From: Chimonanthus salicifolius
Lineage: Eukaryota > Streptophyta > Magnoliopsida > Laurales > Calycanthaceae
Length of the DNA stretch: 64,000 nt
Reading direction: 5' to 3'
Assembly (NCBI GenBank): GCA_013350335.1
Contig: CM023534.1
Span: 18,991,302-19,055,301 of the forward strand
Under the pieces are notes generated by a model that was not told the origin of the DNA, made no database searches, and worked only from the letters and a program-made list of their open reading frames with translations. Position numbers and translations under genes: made by a program. Of this stretch, positions 34,540 to 45,169 are shown piece by piece. The number at the start of each line of letters is the position of its first letter. Positions within the stretch are counted from its first letter, which is position 1.

Positions 34540-35930
34540 TTGGCGACTCAGTTTTCAGGAGGAGCGACTCTAGAAGATTGGAAGATCAAGGCAGACGGAG
34601 GTCTGACTTTCAAAGTCAGACTTTTCGTACCAAGGTCAGGCGAGTGCAGGAGAAAGGTGCTTGATCACTTTCGTCGTTCTCGCTTTGCGGTGCATCCTGG
34701 TGGTACAAAGATGTATCATGACTTGCGGCGACTTTTCTGGTGGAAAGGTATGAAGCGTGAGGTAGCATATTTTGTGTCTAAGTGCTTAAGTTGTCAACAA
34801 GTGAAAGCGGAACATCAACGACCTGCTGGAAAGATGCAACCTTTAGAAATGGCTGAATGGAAGTGGAAGCATATCACGATGGACTTTGTAACTGGATTTC
34901 CGAAGTCTCCTAAGAAAAACGATGCTATTTGGGTAATAGTCGATCGATTGACGAAGTCAGCTCACTTTCTGTTGATCAAGAAGACGGATTCTTTGGTTAC
35001 TCTAAGTAAATTGTATTTGAAGGAGATAGTCAAATTGCATGGAGTACCTGTATCCATTGTATCTGATAGAGATCCGAGGTTTGTGTCAAGGTTTTGGCAA
35101 GGATTGCAAGACGAGTTGGGGACTAAGCTGTGCTTCAGCACTACTTTTCACCCTCAGACGGATGGTCAGTCATAGAGAACCATTCAAACCTTAGAGGATA
35201 TGCTAAGAGCTTGTGTGATGGATATGCAGGGAAGTTGGGAAGATCACTTGCCTTTGATCGAGTTTGTCTACAACAACAGTTATCACTCCAGTGTGCAGAT
35301 GGCACCCTACGAGGCTCTGTACGGTAGACCTTGCAGGTCACCTCTTTGTTGGACAGAGGTAGGAGACAAAACGCTGTTAGGACCTGACCTAGTGTGTGAG
35401 ACGTCAGAACAAGTTGAAGTGATCAAACAACGTCTCAAGACAGCCCAGAGCAGAGAAAAGAGTTATGCTGACAAAAGGCAACGACCTTTGGAGTTGCAGT
35501 TGGCGACCGAGTTTTCTTACGTGTGGCACCACGTCACGGAGTGCAATGGTTCGGGCGCAAGGGAAAACTATCACCTCGATACGTTGGACCCTTTGAGATC
35601 TTGAAGAGGATAGGTGAAGTAGCCTATCAGTTGGACCTTCCTCAAGCTTTGGAGAGGGTGCATAGTACATTCCACGTGTCTATACTAAGGAAGTAGGAGC
35701 CTGACCCGTCGCATGTGATAAGTTTTGAAGATATTGAAGTCTCAGAAGATCTAACTTCTGAAGAAGCACCAGTCAAGATTCTAGAACGTCAGACTCAAGA
35801 GCTTCGGAGGAAGTCTATACCTCTAGTGCGAGTGTTGGGGCAACATCGCGACATGTAGCATGAGACGTGGGGAACCCGAATTGACGATGCGGAAGCTGTA
35901 CCCTGGCCTGTTCTCTAGTAAAAAAGGTAG
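34540..35930 (+). pseudogene. Pol: integrase with chromodomain, broken
   Basis: Integrase inserts the DNA copy into the genome. The zinc domain has [18 protein letters not shown] and CLSCQQVK. The core has MDFVTGF (first Asp), SDRDPRF (second Asp) and [12 protein letters not shown] at 35173-35175 sits where the catalytic glutamate belongs, 35 residues after the second Asp, so the DDE triad is destroyed. The frame resumes with TLEDMLRACV and YNNSYHSSVQMAPYEALYG (35200-35604). Another frame holds the C-terminal FHVSILRK (about 35670) and LTSEEAPVKILERQ. The last ~60 codons are a decayed chromodomain, which in Tekay elements steers insertion to marked chromatin. Confidence 0.92.
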
Positions 35931-35961
35931 AAGTTTGTTTTAAATTTTGGGACGAAATTTT

Positions 35962-35978
35962 CTTTTAGGGGGGTAGGA
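35962..35978 (+). promoter_or_regulatory. Polypurine tract
   Basis: The run cttttaggggggtagga directly before the 3' LTR TG is the plus-strand primer, preceded by the usual gggacgaaattttc of chromoviruses. Confidence 0.9.
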
Positions 35979-38909
35979 TGTAATACCCTACCCCAGATTA
36001 GGCGTGTTTTAGCTTAAAAATTTTGTTTAACCGGTTAATCTCGAAGATTTCGGTTAGGTTTTTAAGGAAAGCCCAAGTGTGGCCCAATTTAAGCTCAAAA
36101 ACTCAGTGATCCAGCTCATCCAGTTGGAGGGGCATTTTGGTAATTTGCCGCTTATTACTATTATTTTTATAATTTATATTATTATGTGATTATTATTAGA
36201 TGATATAATTTTCTTTAATCAAGGAATTGTATTTATGATTTTAAAATAATTTTATTTTCAGAAAATGGTATTTAAAACCCGCCTATCAAAACCCCGAAAG
36301 GGAGTAATAATTATTTTAAATGATTTTGGAAATGAGATAAAATTCAAAATTAGTATTTTATGGTAGACCATTTTAAGAATGGTTTATTTATTCTTTGACA
36401 CCCCAAAATGATGTCTCTAAATTTTTTTATTTAACATTTGTTTAATTAAGTAAATAGTGATAAATTGTGATTTTTATTTAAATAAATGGTTTTTAGTGAG
36501 AGTTAAATTCTAAAATTTTTATGGTGATTAAGGTTTTCAAAATCCAACTTATCAATAAGGTTAGATTAAATTTTTGAGCCCTTGAAATTATGTTTTAAGT
36601 TAAAAATCCCGTTTTATAAAAAAAAAAGGGACCTTTTTGCAAAAAATGGAAATTTCGAGGGGCTGATTTGCAACAATAACTTCCGATACTGTAGCATACG
36701 AAAGCAGGCACTGCATGCAGCCGAATGCAGTGGCTGGCAGGCCCTTTTTTCCTGCCATTTCTCTATAAAATGGACTTCGGGCCAGCAGATCAATTCCCAC
36801 CAATTTTCATCTCTTCTCCTCTCTGTACCAGTCTCTCAGCTGCTGTTTGAAAACCGAAAACCAGCCGACTTGTTTCTCTATTTTCAGTCACCGTACCTTA
36901 AGAGGGAAAATTTTCAAAGTCCGGATTTTCAGCCCAGGAACTCCATTGAAGGTAACCACTGTATTCATTTTCAAATTCTAAATGGTTTAGAATCAAGAAA
37001 AACTAAATTTGGCCTTGTTTTGAGTAAGAAAAACCAATTTTAAATCTAAGGAAAAACCATGGGTTCCTTGTACCCGTGAGATTTCGGTGTTAAAATCGGA
37101 TGGCCCGGTGAGCTTCAAAGCTCCAAACCTCTCCCTATGGAAAGAGGACTCCTAGAGGAATCCATCGAACAGGTCAGATATGAAAACCGAATCCGGAAAA
37201 CCCACTGTTTTCGGATTCGTTTTTCATGCTTTCCTGACCGTTCACTGTCTGTTGCAGACAGTGAAGGGAGGAAGAAGAAGGAAAAAAAATATATATTTTT
37301 TTATTTGATATTGTTGATGCTTGTGATTTGTGATGTTAGTTCCCATTGAAAAATAAATAAATAAATATTATTATTTTATAAATAATTTTTTTTTTTGGAT
37401 TATGTGATGTGATGTGATGTCAGTACCCCTTTTTGTTAATTAAAATTGTACTAATCCTCTTCTCTTATTATTTATAGTGTAAATACTATTTTATTCACTT
37501 CCAGGTCGACCCTATTGGTCGGGCACTGAGTGATCTCACTTTCAGGCCGACGCTATATTGTCCGACACTGGGTGACCTCGAGGCCTAACTCAAAATGTCA
37601 GATCTGGTCCTATCCAAAAGACAACCGAGAAGTGACCCGAGGATCTAGACCTAACTCAATAAGTCAATCTGGTTAATGCCTAGAAGACAATATGAGTTTT
37701 GGACTGAGCCCCTTTTTATTTATTATTATATTGTGGATTATGATAATTTAAAAATGATAGAAACCCAATAGAAGACTCAATTCCATATACCTTGGATATT
37801 TTTGGGAAAACATAAGATTTCAAAATACTACTTGTGTGTATGTATTTAATCTGTATATTGATTGTGCACTTGTCTGTTTGTTTGAACAGAGACCGCGTAA
37901 CCACACAATCACGGTGAGGGAACTTAACTCTGCAGAATATGTAAACAGGTTTTATTATGAGATGAGTCTTGAGCAATGAGTGGTTTCAGTTTTGAGGAAC
38001 CCACTCATATGCCTAGATATGATGCACTATGGTAAGAGTTATTATGATGACTGTGAATATTATGATGTTGATCATAAGAATGTGTAAGACTGTTTTCACG
38101 TACCCTGGGCTATTGAACCAATATCGGCCATATCGGAGATGGTTTACGTCTACTGGACCATGGGTGAACTATGAGTGTCGTCAGTTGCTGACTTGAGGGT
38201 GTCAGTATCGGCTAAGTCAGAGCTGAAGATGTACTTGCAATGATGTATTTTGACTGTGTCGGGACTTAATACAAGTCTCAGTGTAGTCAGCAGGCGTTGC
38301 GTTGGATGATAGCAGTAATTGACGAAAGATGGAAATGATGATGATGCTTTACATGATATTATGCTTACTTGTTATCAAGCATGAGATATTATTGAACTGT
38401 TGTTTATTGCTAACTTGTTATTTACTTAAACTGCATTGTTATATTTCCTTCACTGGGCTACTTAGCTCACCCCACTCACCTTTCAGGAGATGAATCAGAG
38501 GAGGAAAATCCTCTTTTTCAAGCTTAGGGTAGATAAGCTGCGGCGGTGTTTCGGGATTCCCCCTGCGGGGAATACCCTTATCTTTACTTGTTGGTTCTTG
38601 GAACCCTTTGCCTTTGTGAAGTACCGGATGTGGTACTTGATTTATATTAACGTTATGTATTGAGACTACTACGTTGTTGTAGTCATTTTTTTGTGATTTG
38701 AATGAAAAATCAGTGGTTGGATTTCTTATGTTCATGTCTATTTTGTGTGGTAGACTTATGGTATGTATTTGAGTCCACATGTTGGGATCATGTGTGACCT
38801 TTGGGCTAACCGTTGATCCGGTCCAGTTAGAGTGCTCGTGTTAGTTTATCTTAAAAAAAATAAAAAATCAGTCGCGTTCTGGGCCCACCCTTCGGGTCGG
38901 GGCGTGACA
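35979..38909 (+). repeat. 3' LTR of the Tekay-like element (2931 bp)
   Basis: It starts TGTAATACCC and ends GGCGTGACA, followed by AACTG. TATA box at 36764-36770. Like its 5' partner it lacks the palindrome array and has a short (gaa)/(ta) run (about 37272-37300). Confidence 0.95.
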
Positions 38910-38914
38910 AACTG
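38910..38914. repeat. Target-site duplication AACTG, right copy
   Basis: Identical to 27644-27648. Copia gag coding resumes directly after it. Confidence 0.95.
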
Positions 38915-39430
38915 TCTACAATGTATGAGAGCAAGGCGCCAGTGAGCAAAGCATCTGTTATCAAGAGACTGGTGAGACTGATATACAATGAGAACATGTC
39001 AATGTCAGAACACCTCAGCAACTTTTAGGGTATGGTGAACTAGCTGACTAGTGTTAAGATCATCTTTGCAGATGAGATTTTGGCTCTTCTTCTCATGGCG
39101 ACACTAACAGATTCTTTTGAGACTTTGGTGATTGCTTTAAGTAACTGTGCACCCGGTGGCCAACTATCCTTAGAGACAGTTAAGGAGTCTTGATGAACGA
39201 AGAGATGAGACGGAAAGAAAAGTGCATCGTATCTTCTTCTTCTGGAGCATATGTGTCACAGGATAGGGGCAGAAGACATAAAAATCATGGTCGCCAGGAC
39301 CATAGAAGCAAGAACAGACCTGGTGGAGTAACAGATCTCAGAGCAGAGGCAGAGACAACAGAAAGTGTTTTCATTGTGGCAAAGGAGGCCACTTTAAGAA
39401 TCAGTGTAGGGTGTGGAAGAGAGAAAATAA
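38915..39430 (+). pseudogene. Copia gag, C-terminal part with CCHC knuckle
   Basis: Resumes the copia Gag broken at 27648. It shows MYESKAPVSKASVIKRL, MSMSEHLSNF (then a TAG near 39027), ADEILALLLMATLTDSFE and LSLETVKESL, the UBN2/gag core that follows LWTKL in plant copia. After a frame change comes the perfect knuckle CFHCGKGGHFKNQC (39366-39407), which binds element RNA. The lysine-arginine-rich stretch before it (about 39270-39340) is usual. Confidence 0.88.
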
Positions 39431-41140
39431 TCAGACTGTGCAATATCAGGAACGAAAGTCAGCCTTTTTAGACACCACGGCCGAAACATCTCAAGAGCAG
39501 CGTACTCTTGTTATAGTGACCACCAGTGAGGGGGAGAGTCTGTCCATTACTCCCTCCTCATCTGAGTGGGTCATTGACACTGGTGCCATTTATCATTATA
39601 CGCCTCACATGAGCTTCTTCTCCACATATACATCCGGATAGTTTGGAACAGTTCGGATGGGCAACTCTGCATGTTTCCCTATTACTAGAGTTGGGAACAT
39701 TACTATGAAGACTAATCATGGCTGTGAGATTAGTTTGAAGGATGAGAGACATGTACCAGATATCAGACTGAACCTCATTTCTACGAGGGTACTAGGCACA
39801 GAGGGATACAACAGTACATTCATCGGAGACCGATGTAAGATCAGCAAAGGGTCGCTTACCATGGCACGAGGGGTGATCAAAGATCATCTGTATGTTCTGA
39901 CCTGAACAGTTTATACCGGCCAGATCCACGCAGTGCAGAAAGATACTGCTTTCTCTCTATGGCACCGGAGACTTGCAGATCTGAGTGACAGGGGGCTGCA
40001 GATTCTTTAGAAGAAAGCCCTTATTCCACGGACTGAGTGCACCCGGCTAGACAGTTGCGAGCATTGCATCATGGGCAAGCAGACAAGAGCTTCCTTCAAT
40101 CTAAAGGGCCACATAAAGGCCAGAAAGCTAGACCTAATATACTCAGACGTTTGTAGACCGATAGAGGTGGATTCATTGGGCAAGAACAAGTACTTCGTTA
40201 CATTCATTGATGATTCTACGAAAAACTGTTGGATTTACTTCATGAGATCCAAAGATCAGACTTTCTCATTCTTCCGTGAGTTTGTTGTCTCTGTGGAGAG
40301 AGAGACAGGTAGAAAACTGAAATGTCTGAGGACCGATAATGGTGGAGAGTACACATCGGGAGAGTTTAAAGAATTCTGTAAGAAAAATGGCATTCGACAT
40401 GAGTTGACAGTGCTAGGGACTCCTTTGCATAACGGTGTAGCCGAGCGCTACAACCGCACCATTGTTGAACGAATGCGTTGCATAGTTTACAACGCAAATC
40501 TACCCAAAAGATTTTGGAGCGAAGCAGCGATGACAACAGTATACCTCCTTAACCGCTCACCATCAGCTCCCTTAAATGGTGAAGTGGCAGAATGATTGTG
40601 GACAGGCAGAAATGTTACCTACAAGCATCTTAGAGTTTTTGGCTGCGTTTGCTATGCACACATCCCTAATATGTCGAGGAAGAAATTGGATGTAAAGTCG
40701 ACATTGTGTGCGTTTATTGGTTACGGTGATCCAGAGTTCTAATACAAACTGTGGGATCCAGCTCAGCAGAAAATGTTCAAGAGTCGAGACGTGGTATTCC
40801 ATGAAGATGAGTTCTTCAATGAGAACAATAAACCCACATACTCTAGTGACCTAGATCAAGGTCCCATCTCCACTCCAGACACATCTCAGTCAACAGTAAC
40901 TCCTCCTCCTTCACCTGCACCACCAGTCAGTCAGTCAGACGACAGTGGGTCAGATATTCCTTCTAGCAGTCATAGTGACAGTATCAGTGAGCCAGCAGAT
41001 ACATCTACATATGAGACAATTAATGAGCCGGTATATGATACAGTTGAGGACACAGTGGAGGATAATCAGGACAGAGATAGACAGTCGAGCGAGGGGGAGC
41101 ACCCCCCAGTACTTCTACATTGGAGGGTGTTATACCTCTG
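39408..41140 (+). pseudogene. Copia protease and integrase, broken
   Basis: Protease: WVIDTGAIYHYTP (catalytic Asp at 39576). A TAG near 39640 follows. Pre-integrase: LWHRRLADLSDRGLQ, where the second zinc-binding histidine expected before LS is aspartate, and CEHCIMGKQTR. Integrase core (40071-40595): DLIYSDVC, FIDDSTKNCWIYF, LRTDNGGEYTS and GVAERYNRTIVERMR, so the D, D and E residues remain. A TGA at 40593 and a TAA near 40740 interrupt the region before LRVFGCVCYAHIP. A serine/proline-rich linker (40830-41100) leads to RT. Integrase ahead of RT is copia order. Confidence 0.9.
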
Positions 41141-41239
41141 AGAAGATCTGTTAGAGAGCACAACCTATCCAGGAGATACCCGAGTTCCGGTTATGTGTTG
41201 ATGACCAGTGAGGGGGGGCCTGAGAGTTATTCAGAGGCT

Positions 41240-42774
41240 AAAAGCGACAAAAAACAGAATTCACCGGGGAGAAAGCTATGGTAGAAGAGATGGTGTCTTT
41301 TAAGAAGGACAACACATATGAGTTGGTTGATCTACCAGTTGGCAGGAAGGCCCTATAGAACAAATGGGTCTTTCGAGTGAAAAAGGATAGAGACAAAATA
41401 CTGAAGTATAAAGCCCGCTTAGTGGTGAAGGGCTTTGGACAGAAGAATGGAGTGGACTTCGAAGAGATATTCTCACTAGTGGTGAAGATGAGCTCCATAC
41501 GAGTTATGTTGGGCTTCGCCGCGAGTCTAGATCTTGAGCTTGAACAGATGGATGTGAAGATTGTATTTCTTCATGGTGACCTAGACGAAGAGATCTATAT
41601 GAAACAACCCGTGGGGTTTGAGTTGAAGGGCAAAGAGAACCTTGTTTGCCAACTCAAGAAAAGCTTGTACGGATTGAAAGAGGCACCGCGGCAATGGTAT
41701 AAGAAGTTTCACTCTTTCATGACAGGAAATGGATACAAACATAGTTCAAGTGACTCATGTGTGTATTATCAGGAGTTCAAGGGTGATCAATTCATCATCC
41801 TGTTATTACATGTGAATGACATGCTGATATTTGGAAAGAGTTCCGAATTGATCAAGTTGTTGAAAGCAGACCTGTCAAAGGCGTTTGACATGAAAGATGT
41901 TGGCCCTTCTAGACAGATTTTGGGTATGAGGATTGACAGAGATAGAAAGAAAAAGAAGATTATCCTATCTCAAGAGAAATACATTGAGAAGGTCTTTGAG
42001 CGATTCGGCATGAGGGATTGCAACTCCATTAGTACTCATCTCGCCGCTCATTTCAAGCTGAGCAAGGAATGTTGTCCTTCATCAGAGAAAGAGAAAGACA
42101 AGATGAGTCAGATTCCATATCAGTCAGCAGTTGGTAGTCTCATGTACGCGATGGTTTACACGAGACCTGATATAGCACATGCAGTTGGATTGGTGAGCAG
42201 ATTTATGTCAGACCCAGGATATGATCATTGGGAAGCAGTGAGATGGATCTTCAGATACTTGCGAGGTACATCGAGTATGGGCATCATGTTTGGTGGAGAC
42301 CCGTTTATTACCGGCTACACAGATGCAGATATGGCTGGTGACCTTGATGGTAGTAAGTCCACTTCTGGTTATATTTTCACATTTGTTAGAGGAACCGTCA
42401 GTTGGCAATCCAAGTTACAGAAGTGTATAGTACTTTATACGGCAGAGGCAGAGTACATTGCTGCTATAGAAGCTGGGAAAGAGATAGTTTGGTAAAAGGT
42501 ATTGCTTCAGGAAATAGGCATCAAACAGGAGGATTAAACAGTGTATTGTGACAGTCAGAGCACCATCGACTTGAGTAAGAATGCCATGTATCACTTAAGA
42601 ACCAACAAGCACATTGATTTGAGATATTATTGGTTGAAAGTAGCTATTGAAGAGAAACAGATCAGTGTAAAGAAGATTCACACAAACCACAATTCAGCAG
42701 ACATGTTCACCAAAATTCTTCCAAAAAACAAGTTTGAGTTCTGCGTAGGGGCATCTGACCTCTATAGAATATGA
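41240..42774 (+). pseudogene. Copia reverse transcriptase and RNase H, broken
   Basis: RT starts near 41278 (MVEEMVSFKKDNTYELV in a neighbouring frame), then NKWVFRVKKD, YKARLVVKGFGQ, VDFEEIFSLV, MDVKIVFLHGDLDEEIYM and CQLKKSLYGLKEAPRQWY. The catalytic box that is normally YVDD reads HVND (about 41810), so one catalytic aspartate is lost. Next come PYQSAVGSLMYAM, TRPDIAHAVG and RNase H motifs GYTDADMAGD and AEAEYIAA. TAA at 42493 and 42535 separate the last part (42541-42774), which has DSQSTIDLSKN, HIDLRYYW and SADMFTKILP, the usual copia C-terminus. Confidence 0.92.
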
Positions 42775-42805
42775 CATCCATGTCAGAGTGTTCTCCTCCT
42801 CCTGG

Positions 42806-42821
42806 GGCTGGAGGGGGAGAT
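42806..42821 (+). promoter_or_regulatory. Copia polypurine tract
   Basis: The run gggctggagggggaga ends one base before the 3' LTR TG at 42822. Confidence 0.8.
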
Positions 42822-43133
42822 TGTTGTGGGCAAGCCCCACTTATGGGCCTATTAGGCTTAGGCCCAGTAGGGTGACTTAAGCCCTATCTTATTTGTCTCT
42901 TCTATCTATTATTATATTCCTGTGTAAAACACAGAGAGGAGGATTAGAGAGAGAGTGAGAATTAGGGAGATCTGAGAAGGGAGAGACCTTATAATCCCCT
43001 ATACATATTTTTCTATATAGTAGATTTAATCTCGCTCCGTGGACGTAGGCATTCTAGTCGAATCATGTAAATCTTGTGTCGTGTGATTTGTGTGATTGTG
43101 TGATTGCATTTAATTAATCTCTAATTCTCAACA
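42822..43133 (+). repeat. Copia 3' LTR (312 bp)
   Basis: It starts TGTTGTGGGCAAG and ends TAATTCTCAACA, with the copia-typical TGTTG...CAACA ends. The flank after it is the primer site of an inverted Athila-like element (gcggcgcca). No 5' partner is present in the window. Confidence 0.85.
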
Positions 43134-43148
43134 GCGGCGCCAAAGACT
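43134..43148 (-). promoter_or_regulatory. Truncated Asp-tRNA-type primer site of LTR 3
   Basis: The minus strand reads TGGCGCCGC just after LTR 3, matching the first eight bases of the Asp-tRNA primer site. The rest was displaced by the copia insertion. Confidence 0.65.
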
Positions 43149-45164
43149 TGTTGTGCAAATTTTAAATTTATAACTCGCAAGCGCATGAACCATTAGATAG
43201 TATAGCGATTAAGTGCGATGTCGAACCCATCAGAACTTAGGAAAATATATCCATGAAAATACACTATTGAATTAAGTATTTTAAGAACTTTAGGAAATAT
43301 GGAGATAAATCATAAATATGAAATAATTTATCTAATCTATGAGTTTTAATCTTAATTTAGAAACATTCTAGATTTAAACATATAATCTTACAATTTTATT
43401 AATTTTAATTAAGATGGTGGAATTAATATAAAATTTATAAACAATCTCAATTTAACTTAGAAAACATAAATTAAGATGCAATTAAATTATTTCCAAGCTA
43501 CTTCATCAATTTCAAGAGTTTTTGAATTTATAAACAAAAATAAAATTTAAAACACCTAAACTACGTCTGTACATATTTACAGTGGAACTGGGTCAAAGAA
43601 TTATGGAGGCTTTATTTTCCATATTTTGAAAATAATATCAAGGCATAGAATACGGAACTCACATTTATTTTTTATCATGCACTCAAATTCGTCATCTATT
43701 AACATCCTCATTATGAAATTTATGAAATCAATTAAAATAAGAAAATTCAAATCCGGCCTTAGGCTAAATAAATTTTCAACTAGCAATTTCGAATCTAAAA
43801 GTTTTTCTACTCTTAAAAAGAGCTTTAGACTGAAAAAATCAAGTTCTATTCCGTCTAAAATATTTTTCTGCCTTCATTGGGCAACTTAGAATAATCTCTA
43901 ACATAAATGTATAAAAAGAATTAAAATAAAATCAAACTTTCATCATACAAAAATAAATAAGTGGAAAACCATATTTCTAAGGGTTTTTCTGCCTTTTAAT
44001 TATTAATAAAAGTTGGAATTAAGAATTACAATGCATTGGATTTTGGATTTTAAAAAATTAAAACAAGAAGATTTATGGAAAATTTTAATTCATTAATGAA
44101 ATTAATCACATTAACACTAAATTTATGAAAATAAAGATAAAGAGACAAAGAAAATCTACTTTTATTAACTGAATTAAATTACAAGATATGAATTAAAATA
44201 AAAGAGAATAATTACAAACAAAATGAAAACACTAACCTTAAAATCTAAATTCTCCAAACTCCAACTCCAAATTCCAATGTCGAGGTTCAGTTTTCTTAAT
44301 GGGAGAGGGTTAGTATTTATAGATGAAAGGAGGTGGAATGAATGGATTGGATTTATAGATTTAAATAAAGCAAGGGAAACATGGAGGGCTGATATGATTT
44401 GTGCTAAATATGGAATGACTTGAAGGAGGCAAGGAGATAAAATTCGTATAAGGAAAGTGGGTGTAAAAGCCCTTTTTTTACACATGTACCATCTTGCAGC
44501 TCAGTTTTCACCTTCTTAATGTCCAAATTAGGAAAAATCATAAGGTACAAAGTTTTAGCCCTTGAAGTCTTATTTCCAATGCAAAAAGAATCAAAGCCAT
44601 CGGCGGAGTGGAACTTTATAGCTAAAATACTGAACATGTATCAAACCTTCCTTATTTTTCTCCCTCTCTTATTTTGTTTATTTTCCCTTAATCCACTCGC
44701 CAAATTCGAAAATCCTCTTATATTAGCTTGTAAAATTCGAATTTCCTCTTGAGATAATGAAAATAGTCTTCATACATGTGGATTTCTTCATGGGCTTTTC
44801 TTAATGGGCTTAATAATTGGAGTTTTCAAAGTATGGAAAATCTAATAATTAATTTTACCACTTACTATCAATTCTAAAAATATACTAAATTAATCCAAAT
44901 TCTCATAAATGGATTTGAATTAACTAGTTTACAAATAAAACCCCTAAAATTGTAGTAAAATAATTATTAAAAATTCTAACTTTTCAAAATATCAACTTAT
45001 GCCCATAAATTGCAAAATTCCCCTTTTGAATTCTCATATCTTGCATTTCCCTTTAAATCCTGTAAAACGTCCAAAATCTCATTAAACATATTCTAAAACA
45101 CACAAAACAAGAGGCTAACTAGTCCAAATAAAAGAGTAAAATATTCATTTTTCTGTGTTTATCA
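43149..45164 (-). repeat. Athila-like LTR 3 (minus), right end of composite
   Basis: 2016 bp. Minus-strand start TGATAAACACAG (45164), end tttgcacaaca (43149). It is nearly colinear with 25335-27341 and, inverted, with 20470-22435. TATA at 44314-44321 (minus). Directly followed by GTTAA (45165-45169). Confidence 0.9.
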
Positions 45165-45169
45165 GTTAA
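45165..45169. repeat. Target-site duplication GTTAA, right copy of composite
   Basis: Matches 14263-14267. Sequence after it (ggcccaggcccac) is unrelated to the element. Confidence 0.7.

Larger units (their letters stand above)
27649..38909 (+). mobile_element. Full-length Tekay-like Ty3/gypsy chromovirus
   Basis: An 11.26 kb element: 5' LTR (27649-30590), primer site, accessory ORF, gag, protease-RT-RNase H-integrase-chromodomain, polypurine tract, 3' LTR (35979-38909). A perfect duplication AACTG on both sides shows it inserted into copia gag. Integrase after RNase H makes it gypsy-type. The C-terminal sequence FHVSILRK then LTSEEAPVKILERQ is typical of Tekay/Del chromoviruses. The gag and pol frames carry many stops, so it cannot move by itself. 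The LTRs differ by several percent by eye, so the insertion is not recent. Confidence 0.93.
27342..43133 (+). mobile_element. Ty1/copia element lacking its 5' LTR, split by gypsy
   Basis: A copia element with gag, protease, integrase, RT, RNase H and a 3' LTR (42822-43133). It is interrupted inside gag by the Tekay-like element at 27649-38909. Its 5' LTR is missing: sequence passes from an Athila-like LTR end (27341) into about 37 bases of leader and then gag at 27379. On the right it inserted into the primer site of the Athila-like copy (gcggcgcca at 43134-43142). A deletion took the 5' LTR together with the Athila-like interior. Confidence 0.85.
14268..45164. mobile_element. Composite Athila/Tat-like element with inverted terminal LTRs
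   Basis: The left end is a plus-oriented LTR (14268-22435, interrupted by a gypsy element) and the right end a minus-oriented LTR of the same family (43149-45164). A third, minus-oriented copy lies at 25335-27341. Both outer ends are the LTR 5' terminus, and both are flanked by GTTAA. The native interior (22436-25334) is 2.9 kb of non-coding AT-rich sequence with an Asp-tRNA-like primer site and a polypurine tract, like a large non-autonomous derivative. A normal LTR element has direct, not inverted, LTRs. The duplication could be a 1-in-1024 coincidence, but ends and duplications agree exactly. Confidence 0.6.
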
